Source: Zygnema cylindricum (lineage: Eukaryota > Streptophyta > Zygnematophyceae > Zygnematales > Zygnemataceae). From it: a DNA stretch of 64,000 nucleotides. The notes under the pieces were generated by a model. The model was not told the DNA's origin, ran no database searches, and was given only the letters and a program-made list of their open reading frames with translations. Positions within the stretch are counted from its first letter, which is position 1, and the number at the start of each line of letters is the position of its first letter. Positions 11,375 to 22,967 of this stretch are shown one piece after another. Location of the stretch: NCBI GenBank assembly GCA_037447655.1, contig JBBHKE010001515.1:1-64000 (forward strand), given 5' to 3'. Both the position numbers and the translations under genes were made by a program.

Positions 11375-12426
11375 TGTAGAAATTAATGGTTTTAATGTAT
11401 TTTCTAGGTCTGAATAGAAATAAAGAAGCCGAGGCAGTCTACTTCTAACTTCTCTCTCCAACTCTCAAACTTGTCGCAGTCACTGAGAAATTGGAGAGGA
11501 AGCTAGAGCCATGGCTACCTAGGCTATCCTGAGGTTTACGAGAAATTTATATTAGTTAGGGGATTATTTAGTAAAAGGTATGATATGTGCCGGCCACAGG
11601 ATTTGATCCTGGTAACTGCCGGCCGACAGATAGTTGATAGCCGGTAGCCTTAGCCGTTAAGTCTAGAAGTAATATTACGTATTATATAGTACGATAATTA
11701 AATAAACATTAATTCGTAGGATAAATCATTTAACTATAATTGTTAACAAGATACATAGATCTGGTATGTAAAAGTACGAATTGCGGTACGGATAAGAAAT
11801 CAATATCGCGCATTGATTTCGTAAGCGAAACTAATACCGCGCGTGTATTTATTACGGCTACGATCAAATACGAGTTTAATCGGACGGCCGCAATTAGCGC
11901 CGAGATCGCGGAAGAAAAATTCGGCGGTTTGTGGGCATCGCCAGATCGGATGACACATGGCGATGTTACATTGGAGCGTGGCATCTCCGAGGATTAAAGG
12001 AGCGAATCCGGACATACCACGTGTGGACATTTAGGCCAGGTTGTACAATGTCCGTACATAAAGTACACCGGCAACTATACTTTTGCGTACGGAACTGTAA
12101 TCTGATTGGTTCCGTACATCAGTAGATAGAGTCTGTGAGAGAGATAGGACTAAGAAAAAATAGAAGATAGGACCCTCTCTCCCAGAGAGCTTCTGTACAA
12201 AAGGTCAACTTTGACCCTCCATAACTTACTGCTCAGGGGAGCAAATTCAGAGATTCTTTTTGCTATCAACTCAGGGGAGTCTTGCCTTCACAAGGGTGCA
12301 GGTGGTCATAGTTTTTGTTTGCCAGGGTGGCAGTTATTATTGCTGAAACACAAAGGGGTCAGGATTAACCTAGAGGCTTCTTAGAAGTTGTCCACTCTGA
12401 GGACATATGGAGGTTTTAGAGTCACA
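11375..12426 (+). repeat. 3' LTR of the Copia element
   Basis: Matches the 5' LTR base for base except for about 40 substitutions. It follows the polypurine tract directly and is followed by the GTGGA target duplication. Confidence 0.93.
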
Positions 12427-12432
12427 GTGGAT

Positions 12433-14200
12433 TGTTAGGGAGTTGATCCTTGGCCTTACTAGTCCATAATATATAGTGTCAATATCCATTTGTTGCTGAA
12501 GATGTCGAAACACACATGGGATGTTATTCGGTCATAAACATGTATCCGTGCACTAAGCCATTTAACGTAATAAACGTAATCCGTCTCACATCGAACATAG
12601 ATAACATAACGGGCGCACAGAACTTCCGACGCGCTTTCTAATTGAATGGATGACAAAAAATGATGAGTTGCTATTAGACAACCCGCCCGAGCGCCAACGG
12701 ACCGGAATGGTTTTTTTGGCAGCTTACGCCAAAAGCCCTATAAGTTGACACGTGGCGACACCCCATTAGATTCTAGAGACATGGGAGACAAAACTATGGC
12801 ATCAGAAAATGACCATACCTTCTCCTTAGTGCTGCAATACAGCCGCCATACAAATTTTATGGCGGCTAGTGTATATTTGTACATTTATACTGTACTTTAC
12901 AGTCCTCATATTCGCGAAGGGTTTAGTAGAGGTATGAAAGTAGGCTGTCTTGGACTAAGATATTTTTAGGAGGTTTTTAAAGTCCTCTCTCCTTAAGGCC
13001 ATCTGTATTATTTGTTAACTTTGGTCCACCATAACTATCTGCTCTTTGGAGCATTTTCACTGATTCTTTCTTCTACGGACTCAAGAGGTCTTTACTTCAT
13101 AAGGTGAAGTCATTCAACGTAATTGTCTGCCACGATATCATTTATTCTTGTGGGAATTGAAGTGAGTTAAGGATAACCTATAGGCTTAATCTGAGCGTTA
13201 TATTCTGTGTGACTATGGAGTCCACATAATTCTATGTTATAGGCCCAACCTCTAGGGTGCCAATTTTTGAAGTAAAATTTTATATTTAATAGGTAACCAT
13301 GATGCAATGAGCCATATCTGAGAAACATCTATAGGGCAATGTATAGGGATTTATGAGGTGTGCGACACCGAGCTTCGAATTTGCACCTAACTTTGGAGGA
13401 TTTCGATTCTCAAGAACATTTACTATCACCATAGGAAAAACAAAAGATACCGACAAGGATGAAGAGAGCATCCTCATGGATAAGGGAGAGGAGAAGGCAA
13501 CAACGGTAGCTACAAGAGATGTATTAACACCAGTTGAACCCAAAACACACGAAAATCGCAGTTGGATCTGGCATAACAAAAACATGGCTGCTAAGAATTT
13601 CATTCTTAAGAGCCTCAATAAGGGAATTTCTCTTCTTTTCATAAATATAGTTGATTCTGTTGAGATTTGGGAGTCACTAGTCGATATATATATAAAAGTG
13701 GAACAACTCAATAGCAACAGTCAGCTGATCATAAGTGAAAGGCTTATGTTTACAAGGGAGGAAGCATGATAGATTTATATAATGCTCTTGTTGGTCTGTA
13801 CATGGAAATTGAAATTGCCGGAAAAGAAGAAAAAAAAATGGTGAAAGTAAGCACACTAATTATGAAGCTCCCTAATGAGTATGGAAACATTATTAACATG
13901 GTTCAAGATTTATCAGAAAGTTTATGTAACTGGAACGCCACTATGGGGATGATTCTTGTTGGGGAAAATACTATCGAGCTTCGTCAAGGAAGTCTTAGTA
14001 TCCAAGCACTAGCAACAAAGATAGACTAAAAAATTGAGATCAGAAAAAACCTTACAAGAATTTCGGTGGAGGAAGAGGAGATGGATGTGGAAGAGGGCCT
14101 CCCAAATGAGTTTGCCATTTTTGCAAGAAAGGAGGTGGATGTGGATGAGGGCCTCCAAAATAAGTGTGTTATTTTTGCAAGAAACTTTATGGTGACGGTT
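12433..14200 (+). mobile_element. Older Copia relic (LTR plus gag)
   Basis: A diverged LTR seems to run from TGTTAGGGAG (12433) to about 13234. Its second half resembles the U5 part of the intact element (CAACTTTGRCCCTC, GGAGCA, CAACTCAGGGGAG). A degenerate primer site GTTATAGGCCCAA follows (13236-13248). Gag fragments then occur at 13353-13769 and 13766-14029 with MKLPNEYGNIINMVQDL, parallel to the intact copy. Two CxFCKK half-knuckles follow near 14116 and 14170. The copy ends where a T1 element begins, so it is truncated. Confidence 0.75.
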
Positions 14201-15376
14201 GTAGGCGTCTACTTTTGACATTGTAGATATTTAGGGTTTGGGACATTTTGACTTCACTCTCACTCATGATAGCGTCGACGCCACTAAGTCCAAAAATTTC
14301 CGCCATGGTTTCCCGATTTTGTTTTTCCGTCTTTGCTCACTCTACTTGCCATCAAAACACCCCCAAAGAGAGTGAAAATTAATATTTTTTAGAGATCTTT
14401 CATTTGATGCCATTATTGTCGTTTTCAATGCAAGTAGTGTGAGCTAGTGTGGTAGTGGGAGAAGGAGAGAGAAAGAGGCGCTTTCACTCACATCTCTTTT
14501 GTGAAATAACATCCGTCGCTCGAGACCCCCTGCATGGAAAAAAAGTACGTACAAACTAGAAATGGAGACTGGTTTTTTTTTTTGAATACTCCGCGTAGTG
14601 CAAAAAAGAAATAAAAAACCTCTTACGCGTGCAATAACTTCTGCCTATTCGTTCACATCTTCAAACTTTAATTAATATCATCGGGCGAGGTGATTTCTCT
14701 AAAAGTTTGAAGATGAGCTTGAGGGAAGTGAAAGTCGGTCAAAAAGAGCAAAACGACAAAATGCAGGAAGTTTAAAGTTTCAAAGCATAGTTCAAAAGTA
14801 GGTGACCGAACCCCCATACAATATGCCTATTGTGTGCAAAACATACAATATGGCCTTAAAATCTATATTGTATTTGCCGCAAAATGAAATAAAATAGTAA
14901 CAAGGTTGAGTTGCACATGGATCGATAGAGAATTAAACTTCATGTCTAAATTTGAAAAAAAAATTGGACAAATAAATCTTTTTCTGTGAGTTTTGAGCGA
15001 CTTTTTATTTAAACCGTCAGATTTGGACGATCTGACGGTCGTTGATGAAAGTAACGATCTAAAAAGATCACATGAAAAGCCCATAACACAACTTACGATA
15101 GGACTATCGTCAGATTCGGACGATCGGACGGTCGCTGATGAAAGTAGCGATCTAAGAAGATCACATGGAAAGCCCGTAACACAACTTACGCTAAAGTTGG
15201 CCTACAAAAGGCCTACCAAAAAACGCCTACTTTTGAACTATGTTTCAAAGTGACGCAAATTGTCATGTGGTAATTTTATTGTATTGGTACAACTGCAGAT
15301 TTTATCGTTGCGGGCTAAGTTTTGGAGGAAAACGACAGAAAAAAAACCCTTACTTTATCACATGAGAACCTGCCCT
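14200..15376. mobile_element. TIR element family T1, copy E, with nested hAT-like MITE
   Basis: The left part shares GACGCCACTAAGTC-like and TTTCCGCCATGG blocks with the copy at 38.5 kb. The right end GAAAACGACAGAAAAAAAAC, then CACATGAGAACCTGCCCTAA, matches other T1 ends. A hAT-like MITE interrupts it at 14786. The left boundary against the Copia relic is uncertain by tens of bases. Confidence 0.55.
14786..15242. mobile_element. hAT-like MITE with 8-bp target duplication
   Basis: Termini CATAGTTCAAAAGTAGGTG and, inverted, CATAGTTCAAAAGTAGGCG. It is flanked by a perfect 8-bp repeat TTTCAAAG at 14778-14785 and 15243-15250, the target length typical of the hAT superfamily. The interior contains a duplicated segment of about 90 bp (GATTTGGACGATCTGACGGT and GATTCGGACGATCGGACGGT). 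Non-coding, 457 bp. Confidence 0.85.
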
Positions 15377-16473
15377 AATAATGTGCTGTTACGTTATTCT
15401 CAATTTCAAAGTACAGAGCTATAAAGTACGAAACCACAAACTACGAAACCACAAAGTACGAAGCTATAAAGTACAATACATGTCTATAATTACGAAATAA
15501 TAAATTATAACTCGAAAAGTACAAAGCGTATGAGTACAAATTACAAAACCATAAAAGTACAAAACGTGTCCAATCAAACATCAGACGCCCGTGCAAAAGT
15601 ACAAACAAAGAAGAACATTCCGAACCGTACAAAAAACACGAAACACGAAACCTGAAAGGCGCCACGTGTCAAAGTGGGTCATGAAGTGAACCTGTACATA
15701 AGACTTTCGCCGCTCTCTCTTCTAATGGCGCCCTTGTATCTCTCTCTCTCTACTTTTTCCCCCATTTGTACCCCTTTTTTAAGCAATTCCAGAGAGCTTC
15801 GAAGGGTAAGAAATAGAGAAACAGTTTCTCTCTCCTTTTCAGTTCCTTCCTTAAGAGTTGAGTCTCTCTCCTCTCTCTCTCTTCCCTTTAATACCCCCTT
15901 TGTGCCCCTTCCTTCTTCTCAGAAAAAATACAAAAAAGGCTTTTTTGGGTTTTCTGGAAAGAATTATTTTAGGCACAAATTGAACGGTGAGGATTTTTTT
16001 TTTCTCCTTTTGTTTTTTATTATTTGTATTATTGTTATTTTTTTTTTGGTTAAAGGTGTAAAAAAAAGCAAGGAAGCGGAAACTGCCACATAATATCTTT
16101 CGTATTCAAAGACATTTTTTTTTTTTTTTTTATTATACTTTTTTTTTTTGCTGTTTTTCTGTATTTTCTAGTATTTAAATTCGTTTTAGATCCGTTTTCT
16201 TCTCTTAATTTATTATCTTTTAAGACGTAATTTGTGGAAACAAGCATTTAAAAAACTCACATAAGCATTTTTTATTTCTTTTTGATTCTCTACTCTTATT
16301 TATTTTCTTCATTTTTCATTCTCACTAGCAATAAAATAAGGAAAAAAAAGTAAAAGAAAAAAAGAGTTAAAAGAAAAAGAAAAGATAAAGAAATTGATTT
16401 AATGGAATTTTCTTTTCTTGATTTCTTGTAAAATTTGCATAACAAGAAACTTTGAATACCGCGCTTGTCTACG
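15377..16473. other. Intergenic DNA upstream of the dehydrogenase gene
   Basis: 15410-15640 is built from a short degenerate repeat (ACAAAGTACGAAACCA type). The rest is AT-rich with T-runs and CT patches. Open frames here are low complexity and look non-coding. It may include a promoter, but I see no defined element. Confidence 0.4.
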
Positions 16474-17215
16474 TTCCCCCCTCTCTCTCTCTCCCTCTCC
16501 TCTCTCTTCCTCTCCTCTCTCTCCCCCCCTCTCTCTCTCTCCCTCTCCTCTCTCTTCCTCTCCTCTCTCTCCCCCCCTCTCTCTCCCTCTCTCTCTCCCT
16601 CTCTCTCTCCCTCTTCCCCCCCTCTCTCTCCCTCTTCCCCCTCTCTCTCCTCCCTCTCTCCCCCCTCTCTCTCCCTCCCTCCTCTCCCCCCCTCTCTCTC
16701 CCTCTCTCTCTCCCTATCCCTCTCGCTCTCTCCTTCTCACTCTTTCTCTCTCCTCTCCCTCCCTCCTCTCCCTCTCCCCTCTCTCCCTCGCTCCCCCACT
16801 CTCTCTCCCTCTCCCTCTCTCGCCCTCTCCCTCTTCCTCTCCCTCTCACTCTCCCTCTCACTCTCCCTCCCACTCCCCCTCCCCCTCCTCCTCTCCCTCT
16901 CTTTTTCCTCTCTATCTCCCTCTCCTCTCTCTCCCTCTCGCTCTCTTCCTCACTCCCTCTCTCTCCTTTTCCCCCCCTCCCTTCCCCCTTCGCTCTCTCT
17001 TTCCCCTTTCTCCCTCTCTCTCCCTCCCTCCCCCCCCCCCCCTCTCTCCGCTTCTCTGTCTCGTCAATCCCTCCTCCCCCCTACCCGCTCTCTCTCTCTC
17101 TCTTTCTCCCCACTCCATCCCCTCCCTCTCCCTCCTCCCCTCCCCCCCCCCCTCCCTCCTCCCCTCCCCCCCCCTCCTCCCCTCCCCCTCCCTCCCTCTC
17201 TCCCTACCCCCAGGA
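16474..17215 (+). repeat. Long homopyrimidine tract
   Basis: About 740 bases of almost pure C and T (CTCTCCCT-type units, runs of up to about 12 C) end some 100 bases before the predicted start codon of the dehydrogenase gene. Polypyrimidine duplexes of this size can form triplex DNA. The long open frames inside it (S/P/L-rich or R/G/E-rich) are composition artefacts. Confidence 0.9.
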
Positions 17216-17311
17216 ACTCCACCATACCCACTTTCCCTCCTTCCTCCCTCTTCCCTCTCGACCGTGACAGTTGTCACGTCTGCATCTCTTTCGTCGTCCT
17301 CTGAGGCGGCC

Positions 17312-20300
17312 ATGGATTCACAAAACGACAAAAAAAGAAGCCTTCTGGTCTACGGGGCGACGGGCCACACGGGAAAATTGGTGGCGGCGAAACTGAGGGA
17401 GAGAGGGATAGAGGCCACTCTCGCGGGGAGGAATCCGGAAAAATTGAAGTATAAATAGTGAATATGAAGGGAGGGAGGGAGGGAGGGATACAGGTTTCTC
17501 TTGCAGGAAGGAATCCGAAGAACTTTAAGTATAAATAGTTGACGTTAATTGAGGGAGGGAGGGAGGGAGGGAGAGTGGGGGGGAGAGAGGGATCCAAGCC
17601 AATCTCGCGGGAAGGAATTCAGAAAGTTGAAGTATAAATAGTGAATATAATGGGAGGGAGGGAGGGAGAAAGAGAGGGAGAGAGGGTGGGGGGGAGAGAG
17701 GGTGGGGGGAGACTGGTTTTTCTCACTGGAAGGATTCCGGAAAAGCTGAAGTATAAATAGTCGACATTAATTGAGGGAGAGAGGGAGGGAGGGTGGGAGA
17801 GAGGGAGGGAGGGAAGGGAGAGAGGGAGAGAGGGATACAGGTTTCTCTCATGGAAAGAATCCAAAAAAGTTGAGTTATTATGCGTCATTATCAATTAACG
17901 ACGGTTTGTTTGTTAGTTTGCTTTTTTTTTGTGGGAGTCTTGGAATGGTTTTTGGAGTTTATTTTGTGAGTTTTGGGCGGTTAATTTTTTTTTTGTACCA
18001 AGTTTTGAGCTCTTGAAATGAGAAGGAAAAAGTGATAGGAAATAAAGCAAGAATGTTAAAAAAAACATATTTTTTATTTAGTGTGGATTCATTAGAAGAT
18101 ACCTCATTATAGACTATTATGTAATATTTATCTTTGTTTATACCTGGCAAAATTGTTGTTAATTTTCTCAAGGATTTCTTGAGATGGGGGAAAATAACAA
18201 CAAAGACGAAAAAATGTTTCATTCGTTTAACTAATTTTTAAAAACCTTTTTTTTTGTTTAATCTTCCTTTTTGTAATTGTCATTCGAGGTACATCGCTCC
18301 ACTGAATAAATAACCTTTTAGAAACTTGTAATTTTTTTTTAAAAGAATTGCAAACATGCGCAAAAAATGTACCAAAACTTAGATATTGTAAAAATTTACA
18401 GAAATGTTTTGTAACCACATATGTTTTTTTTTTTGTTTTTTTTTTTTTTGTTTGTTTTTTTAGGGCGGTTTCAGAATCAGCCGGAGGACTCCCTTACGAA
18501 GCTTTTGATTTGACCAACACGAAGCGATTGGACGAAGTTGTGAAACAACATTCGGCTGTACTTCATATCGCCGGTGTAAGATTTTTTTTTAAAAATGATG
18601 TAATTAAAGATAACAGAATGAGAAATTTTGAAAATGATGTAATTAAAGAGAACATAATGATAATTATGTTGCGATCGCCGTTTTTTTTCGTTTTCGTTTT
18701 CGTGTAATTTTTTTGTAAACGGTCGACTTTTAAAGTAAGATATTGGATTGGAATTGAGTTTATGACATAAAATGTATTTTTTTAAATGGTTATTTAGTAT
18801 TCTATTTGATTCCTTTTGACATTCTAGTTTTGCTATTTTCAGATGTTGCCAGTCCCATGGTCTTTGTCTCTCATGGCTTGCTATTTTCATGATTGGTTGG
18901 TTTTTTTGTTAATTAGAAAAGAAACACCAGTATGCAAAGGCCATTCTCTGATTTCTTCTTTTTCTTCTTTTTCTTCTTCATCATCATCATGTTTATGTCA
19001 AACTTCCAAAGCCATAGGGTAATTACATTATCAAAGTTTAACCCACGTTTCGAGGGTAAATTGTACAATTTGTTCACTTTATTGGGTAATTAAACGTACG
19101 GTATACTCAAAAACTGTACAATTTACCCCCGGTATTTGTGCGAATTTCTCGAATGTCTTATCATCGACGTTCAATGTTCTACTTATGATCAACTATGTTT
19201 ACTGTTTAGTGTTAAAAAGTGTCTAATGAATGTCCAATGTTTATGTCCCATATCAATCATTGTCCAACATTTAATGTCGACTGTCTGACGATATCCATTG
19301 TCCATGACAGACATTGTCCAATGTTCAATGTCCAATGTTCAATGTCCAATGTTTAATGTCCAATTTTCAATGTCCAATGGCCAATGTCCAATGCTTAAAG
19401 TCCAATGTTCAATGTCCAATGTTCAATGCCCAATGTTCAATGCCCAATGTTCAATGCCCAATGTTCAATGTCCAATGTTCAATGTCCAATGTTCAATGCC
19501 CAATGATGGACATTGTCCAACGTCCTACGTCTAATGTCCAATTTCCAATGGTTGGTGTTCAATGGCTAATGTCAATTTTAGACATTGTTTAATGTTCAAT
19601 TTTTAATATTCATTGTCTAGTGTCAAATAATGTCCAATGTCCTGTGTCCAATTTTCAATTTCCAATGTTAAATGTCAATGTTCAATGTTAGACAATGTCC
19701 TATCTCCAATACAAATAATGGTCAATGTCTGACGTCTGACTTTTCTACTGTCGCCTTTTCAAATACCTCTAAACATTTTCCTCTTATTTGTCTCCTTCTA
19801 TTTCTGTCTCTTAGCCCTTCACTCTCACAGGTCCCCCAGTTGTGGAGTCATGTCTAAGGAACGGCGCTCACTACCTCGACATCACCGGGGAGACGCAGGT
19901 AGGAGGATACCAGATATAGTGTGGACGAAATGGGATTCTTATGTTGGCTGGGATCCCTGGAGGCAGGCGAGACCAGGTGCAGATGTTTTTTTTTTTTCTT
20001 TTTGTTAGGGAGGAGAGAGGAAATAGTAGGTTATAGCTAGTGTTGTACATAGTATTGTATATTTAGAAAAGATTACAATCGGTGCGTGTACTACATCGTA
20101 TTGTCCCCAACTAAACTCCGTATTTGTGAGTATTTGATATGCGACGTGATACGATACGATACTGTAAACCGTGTATCGCTATTAGTGTAAATATTTTTTT
20201 CGCTACTTCAATTTTTTTTTTTCGCTGTGAAACGGTTTTAGTGTGACACTCGTTTGCATCTCCATATTGGGTCAATGTCAGTTCATAAAAGACAAATTTG

Positions 20301-20863
20301 ACGTCCAATTACTAATCTACTAATCTTTGGATGTGCAAAGATCAAGGAAATCTCTACACATTTTATAGTTTTCGATGGATTTTGTATCGACTATTTCTCT
20401 CGATAACGGAAACTAGTAAAATATTGAGGGGAAATTTTAGACTTTGCATCTAATATCCAGAAAATGTCCTCGATATGTATCACTAGTCTTAGGTGTTTTT
20501 TTTTTTTTGAAAGTATCAGTATAGTTCCTCGAAAAGTATAGGAAAAAGTGTGGATTTCATTTTTTGTTGGGAAGTCTTAAAGTGAAGGAGAGACGCAGAG
20601 AAAAGGAAATTGCTTCAATGGTTTGTTTGTTTTTTTTTTTTCGTCCCTTTTCTTTTTTTCATTCTTTTTTGTTGTCCCGTAAAGGTCGTATTTGCAGCGG
20701 AAGGCATTTTTGATGTTTCTTTTATTGTTTATGTTTCTTTTTGTTCATTTTTTTTTTTTTTTTTTCGGGCAGTTTATTCAGTGGGTAGCGAGTAAAGACG
20801 AGGAGGCGAAGGCGAAGGGAATTATGCTCATGCCAGCTACAGGATTTGATGTGGTTCCGGGAG
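17312..20863 (+). CDS. Saccharopine dehydrogenase-like oxidoreductase, 5' exons
   Basis: Four exons splice in phase: 17312-17448, 18464-18575, 19815-19898 and 20773-20863, giving 141 residues. Exon 1 holds the nucleotide-binding loop YGATGHTGKL (GxxGxxG at residues 15-21) and LAGRNPEKLK. Exon 2 reads AVSESAGGLPYEAFDLTN...HSAVLHIAG. Exon 3 reads PFTLTGPPVVESCLRNGAHY then LDITGE. Exon 4 reads FIQWVASKDEEAKAKGIM then PATGFDVVPG. These are consecutive blocks of the saccharopine dehydrogenase-like family (also called trans-acting enoyl reductase-like), NAD(P)-dependent proteins of uncertain substrate. The family's C-terminal 200 or more residues, expected to start with an S/T-D-C-L-A block, were not found before the next gene, so this is partial or truncated. 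Confidence 0.82.
17412..17885 (+). repeat. Tandem copies of exon-1 3' edge plus splice donor
   Basis: The last 30 or so bases of exon 1, its donor GTATAAATAG and a purine run (GGGAGGGAGG) recur four times in the intron. Donor-equivalent positions are about 17449, 17529, 17632, 17751 and 17874 (last copy changed to GTTATTA), spaced 80-123 bases. Each keeps a GGAAGGAATCC-like core corresponding to the exon codons for AGRNPEK. Confidence 0.88.
19290..19735 (+). repeat. Minisatellite, TGTCCAATGTTCAA unit
   Basis: An intron of the dehydrogenase-like gene contains a 14-base unit, TGTCCAATGTTCAA with variants TGCCCAATGTTCAA, tandemly repeated most cleanly at 19315-19505 and degenerate on both sides. 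Open frames through it are periodic artefacts. Confidence 0.9.
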
Positions 20864-21654
20864 GTAGCTTTTATTTTTTTTGTTTTTATTATTGTTGTTA
20901 GTATTGTTTTTACGATTCTCTCTCCCTCTCTCTCTCTCTCTCTTTTCCCCTCGCCCTCTCTCCTTCTCTCCTCTCTCCCTCACTCTCTCTCACACTCTCT
21001 CTCTTTAATCTCTTTTCCTCTCTCTCTCTCTCTCACTCCATATTTTTATTGTTGTTATTGTTAGTACTGTTATGGTTGTTATCATTGCTGCTATTGTTAT
21101 TTTTGTTATTAGCTGTTATTGATAATATTGTTATTACTATTATTATCACTATCAGTACTATTGTTCATACTATCATTGCTAGTATTTTTGTTTATGATTG
21201 TATTCTCATAGCCCTTTTTTTTGTTTTTTTTTCGCTGTTTGTTTTTGTAGTTTAAAACTGATGTTTTTATTTGTTTTTCTTTTTCACTTTTACACACATG
21301 GATGCCATTTGCTTTTTACTTTCCTTAGTTGCATTAGAGTTTGTATATATCTTTATATTTTTTTCCTTTGGGCAAGTATATTTTGAATGTTTTTCTTTTT
21401 TTCTCCTTGCTTTTTCAACTTTCGTTTTCAGTTTTTTACTGACTGTTTGGCAGTTTATTTGAAAAAAACAAACCCAGAAAATTATGTTTGTTTTAATCTT
21501 ATTTTTTAGCTTTTTTTCTTTTCCGTCTTTTTTTTTTTTTTTTTTCATTTTTTTTTTTTTTTGTTTAGTGCGGAAACGGCAACTCTTCCGAAGTAAAAAA
21601 ATTACTTTGTGAACTTTTCTTTGGGTTGCAACCAAAATTTTCGCCAAAATGGTG

Positions 21655-21740
21655 TATTTTAGGGTTTTTAGGGTTTTAAAGATTTTTAGGTTTTTTGGGG
21701 GTTTATTAGGGTTTTGAGGGTTGTTAGGGTTTTTTACCAA
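21655..21740 (+). repeat. Degenerate TTTAGGG-like (telobox) array
   Basis: Repeated words TTTTAGGGTTTT and TTAGGGTTTT occur about six times. Similar clusters lie at 22370-22405, 29630-29725, 34795-34890 and, on the opposite strand, 45145-45290, mostly in introns. The word resembles the plant telobox and the plant telomere repeat, but the arrays are too irregular to be a telomere. Confidence 0.6.
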
Positions 21741-22730
21741 TAGGAAAATCGTTGTTTCAATTTCATATTTCAAAAATCTTGCTTTTCAAATTAAAGACGA
21801 GTTGTGGTTAGGGTTAGAAAAAATACTTTTATAATTGTAAACATTCGATTGTACTTAATGAATTTAGTTGTAGTGTAACCCAGTAGTTTTTTTTTTTTTC
21901 TGTTGTTTTTCATCTCTTTTTTTTTTTAACATTTCTTGTTTTTTGGAAGCTTGTGTAGCTACAGTAAAATATTAACTGTGCCATTAACAATTTAGTTTGT
22001 TTTGCAAAGAAACAAAAAAGATAATTAGTGTAAAATAAAATAAAAAATCGTCACATATTGAAGGAATAGAGAAAGGCAAATTTTTATGTTTGGAGTTTGA
22101 AAGGATTTGAATAACCATTGAATTTTCTCCCTCTCCCTCTTTCCCTCTCCCTCTACCTCTACCTCTCCCTTTCCCTCTCTTTCTTCGTCCTCTCCTCCTA
22201 TTTTCTCATTCTTTTTTCCCTTTCATTACTTCGAGAAGTATCAAGTCAACAGGGTAATTGAACTACTGATGATTAGCAAAGAAGCCTTTTTTGGGAATAA
22301 ACCTCTGTTTTACCACCCGAAGGAAAGATGTTTGATCTTCACCGTTATTCCCTTTTTAACTCCACGCTGGGTTTTTTACGGTTCCCTAGGGGTTTTTAGG
22401 GTTTTTGAAACTGACAAACATAGAGTGGGTTACAATGTTTATGCTTAACTCAAACCTTAGGACAAATCAAGAAACATAGAAATACAGAATGGGAAGTGGA
22501 TACAGGGGAAATAGAAATTAGGAATAATACTTGAAGAAAAAGGAAAGACGGAACAAAAAGAATGGGGAGGGAGAGAGAGAAAGGAAGTGAAAAACGATGA
22601 ATGGGCTAGAGAAAGTGATAGTGTCCGATCCATGGGTTGAGGGAGACAATCCTTGGTTTCTCATGCTCAAAGGTGGAGTGAATCTAGTGCAAGTCCAGAA
22701 TACTTCTATAAATTGGATAATTCTGTTTGA

Positions 22731-22967
22731 GGTTCAGCAATCTACAGCGAAAGTGAAGATGATTATCCAGACGATAAATTTTGTGGCGGAGATATTTCAG
22801 TTGCTGTGCCTGTGATTCTGCCGAAATCGAACAGTTTTCTTGGAAATGATGGGAGACAACAGTTTTTGCAAGTGGTTGATGAAAGAAACGAGAGAAAAGA
22901 AAAACTGTTTGAAAAGGACAGCCGGAAGGAATTTCGAGTTCGAGTTCAATGCAGTCCAGTTTTTTTG
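22731..22967 (+). other. Coding-like open frame, unidentified
   Basis: One frame reads about 79 residues with natural-looking composition, including YSESEDDYPDDKFCGGDI and VVDERNERKEKLFEKD, ending at TAG. The same frame upstream is broken by stops but also reads plausibly (WSESSASPEYFYKLDN). It matches no family I recognise. It could be a decayed gene or a missed exon of a neighbour. Confidence 0.3.

Larger units (their letters stand above)
5984..12426 (+). mobile_element. Full-length, decayed Copia-type LTR retrotransposon
   Basis: Two 1052-bp LTRs begin TGTAGAAATTAATGG and end ACA. The element is flanked by a perfect 5-bp direct repeat GTGGA (5979-5983 and 12427-12431), the expected target duplication. 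By eye the LTRs differ at about 40 positions with no length change, roughly 4 percent, so insertion is not recent. The interior reads gag, protease, integrase, reverse transcriptase, RNase H in Copia order, broken by several stops and frameshifts. A purine tract (GAAAATAAGGGGAG, ending 11374) precedes the 3' LTR. Confidence 0.95.

Noticed and set aside
16418-17458. Frames of 270-346 codons through the pyrimidine tract (S/P/L-rich plus strand, R/G/E-rich minus strand)
   Set aside because: They are open in several frames on both strands because CT/GA repeats rarely form stops. Only the last part (from 17312) matches a real protein.
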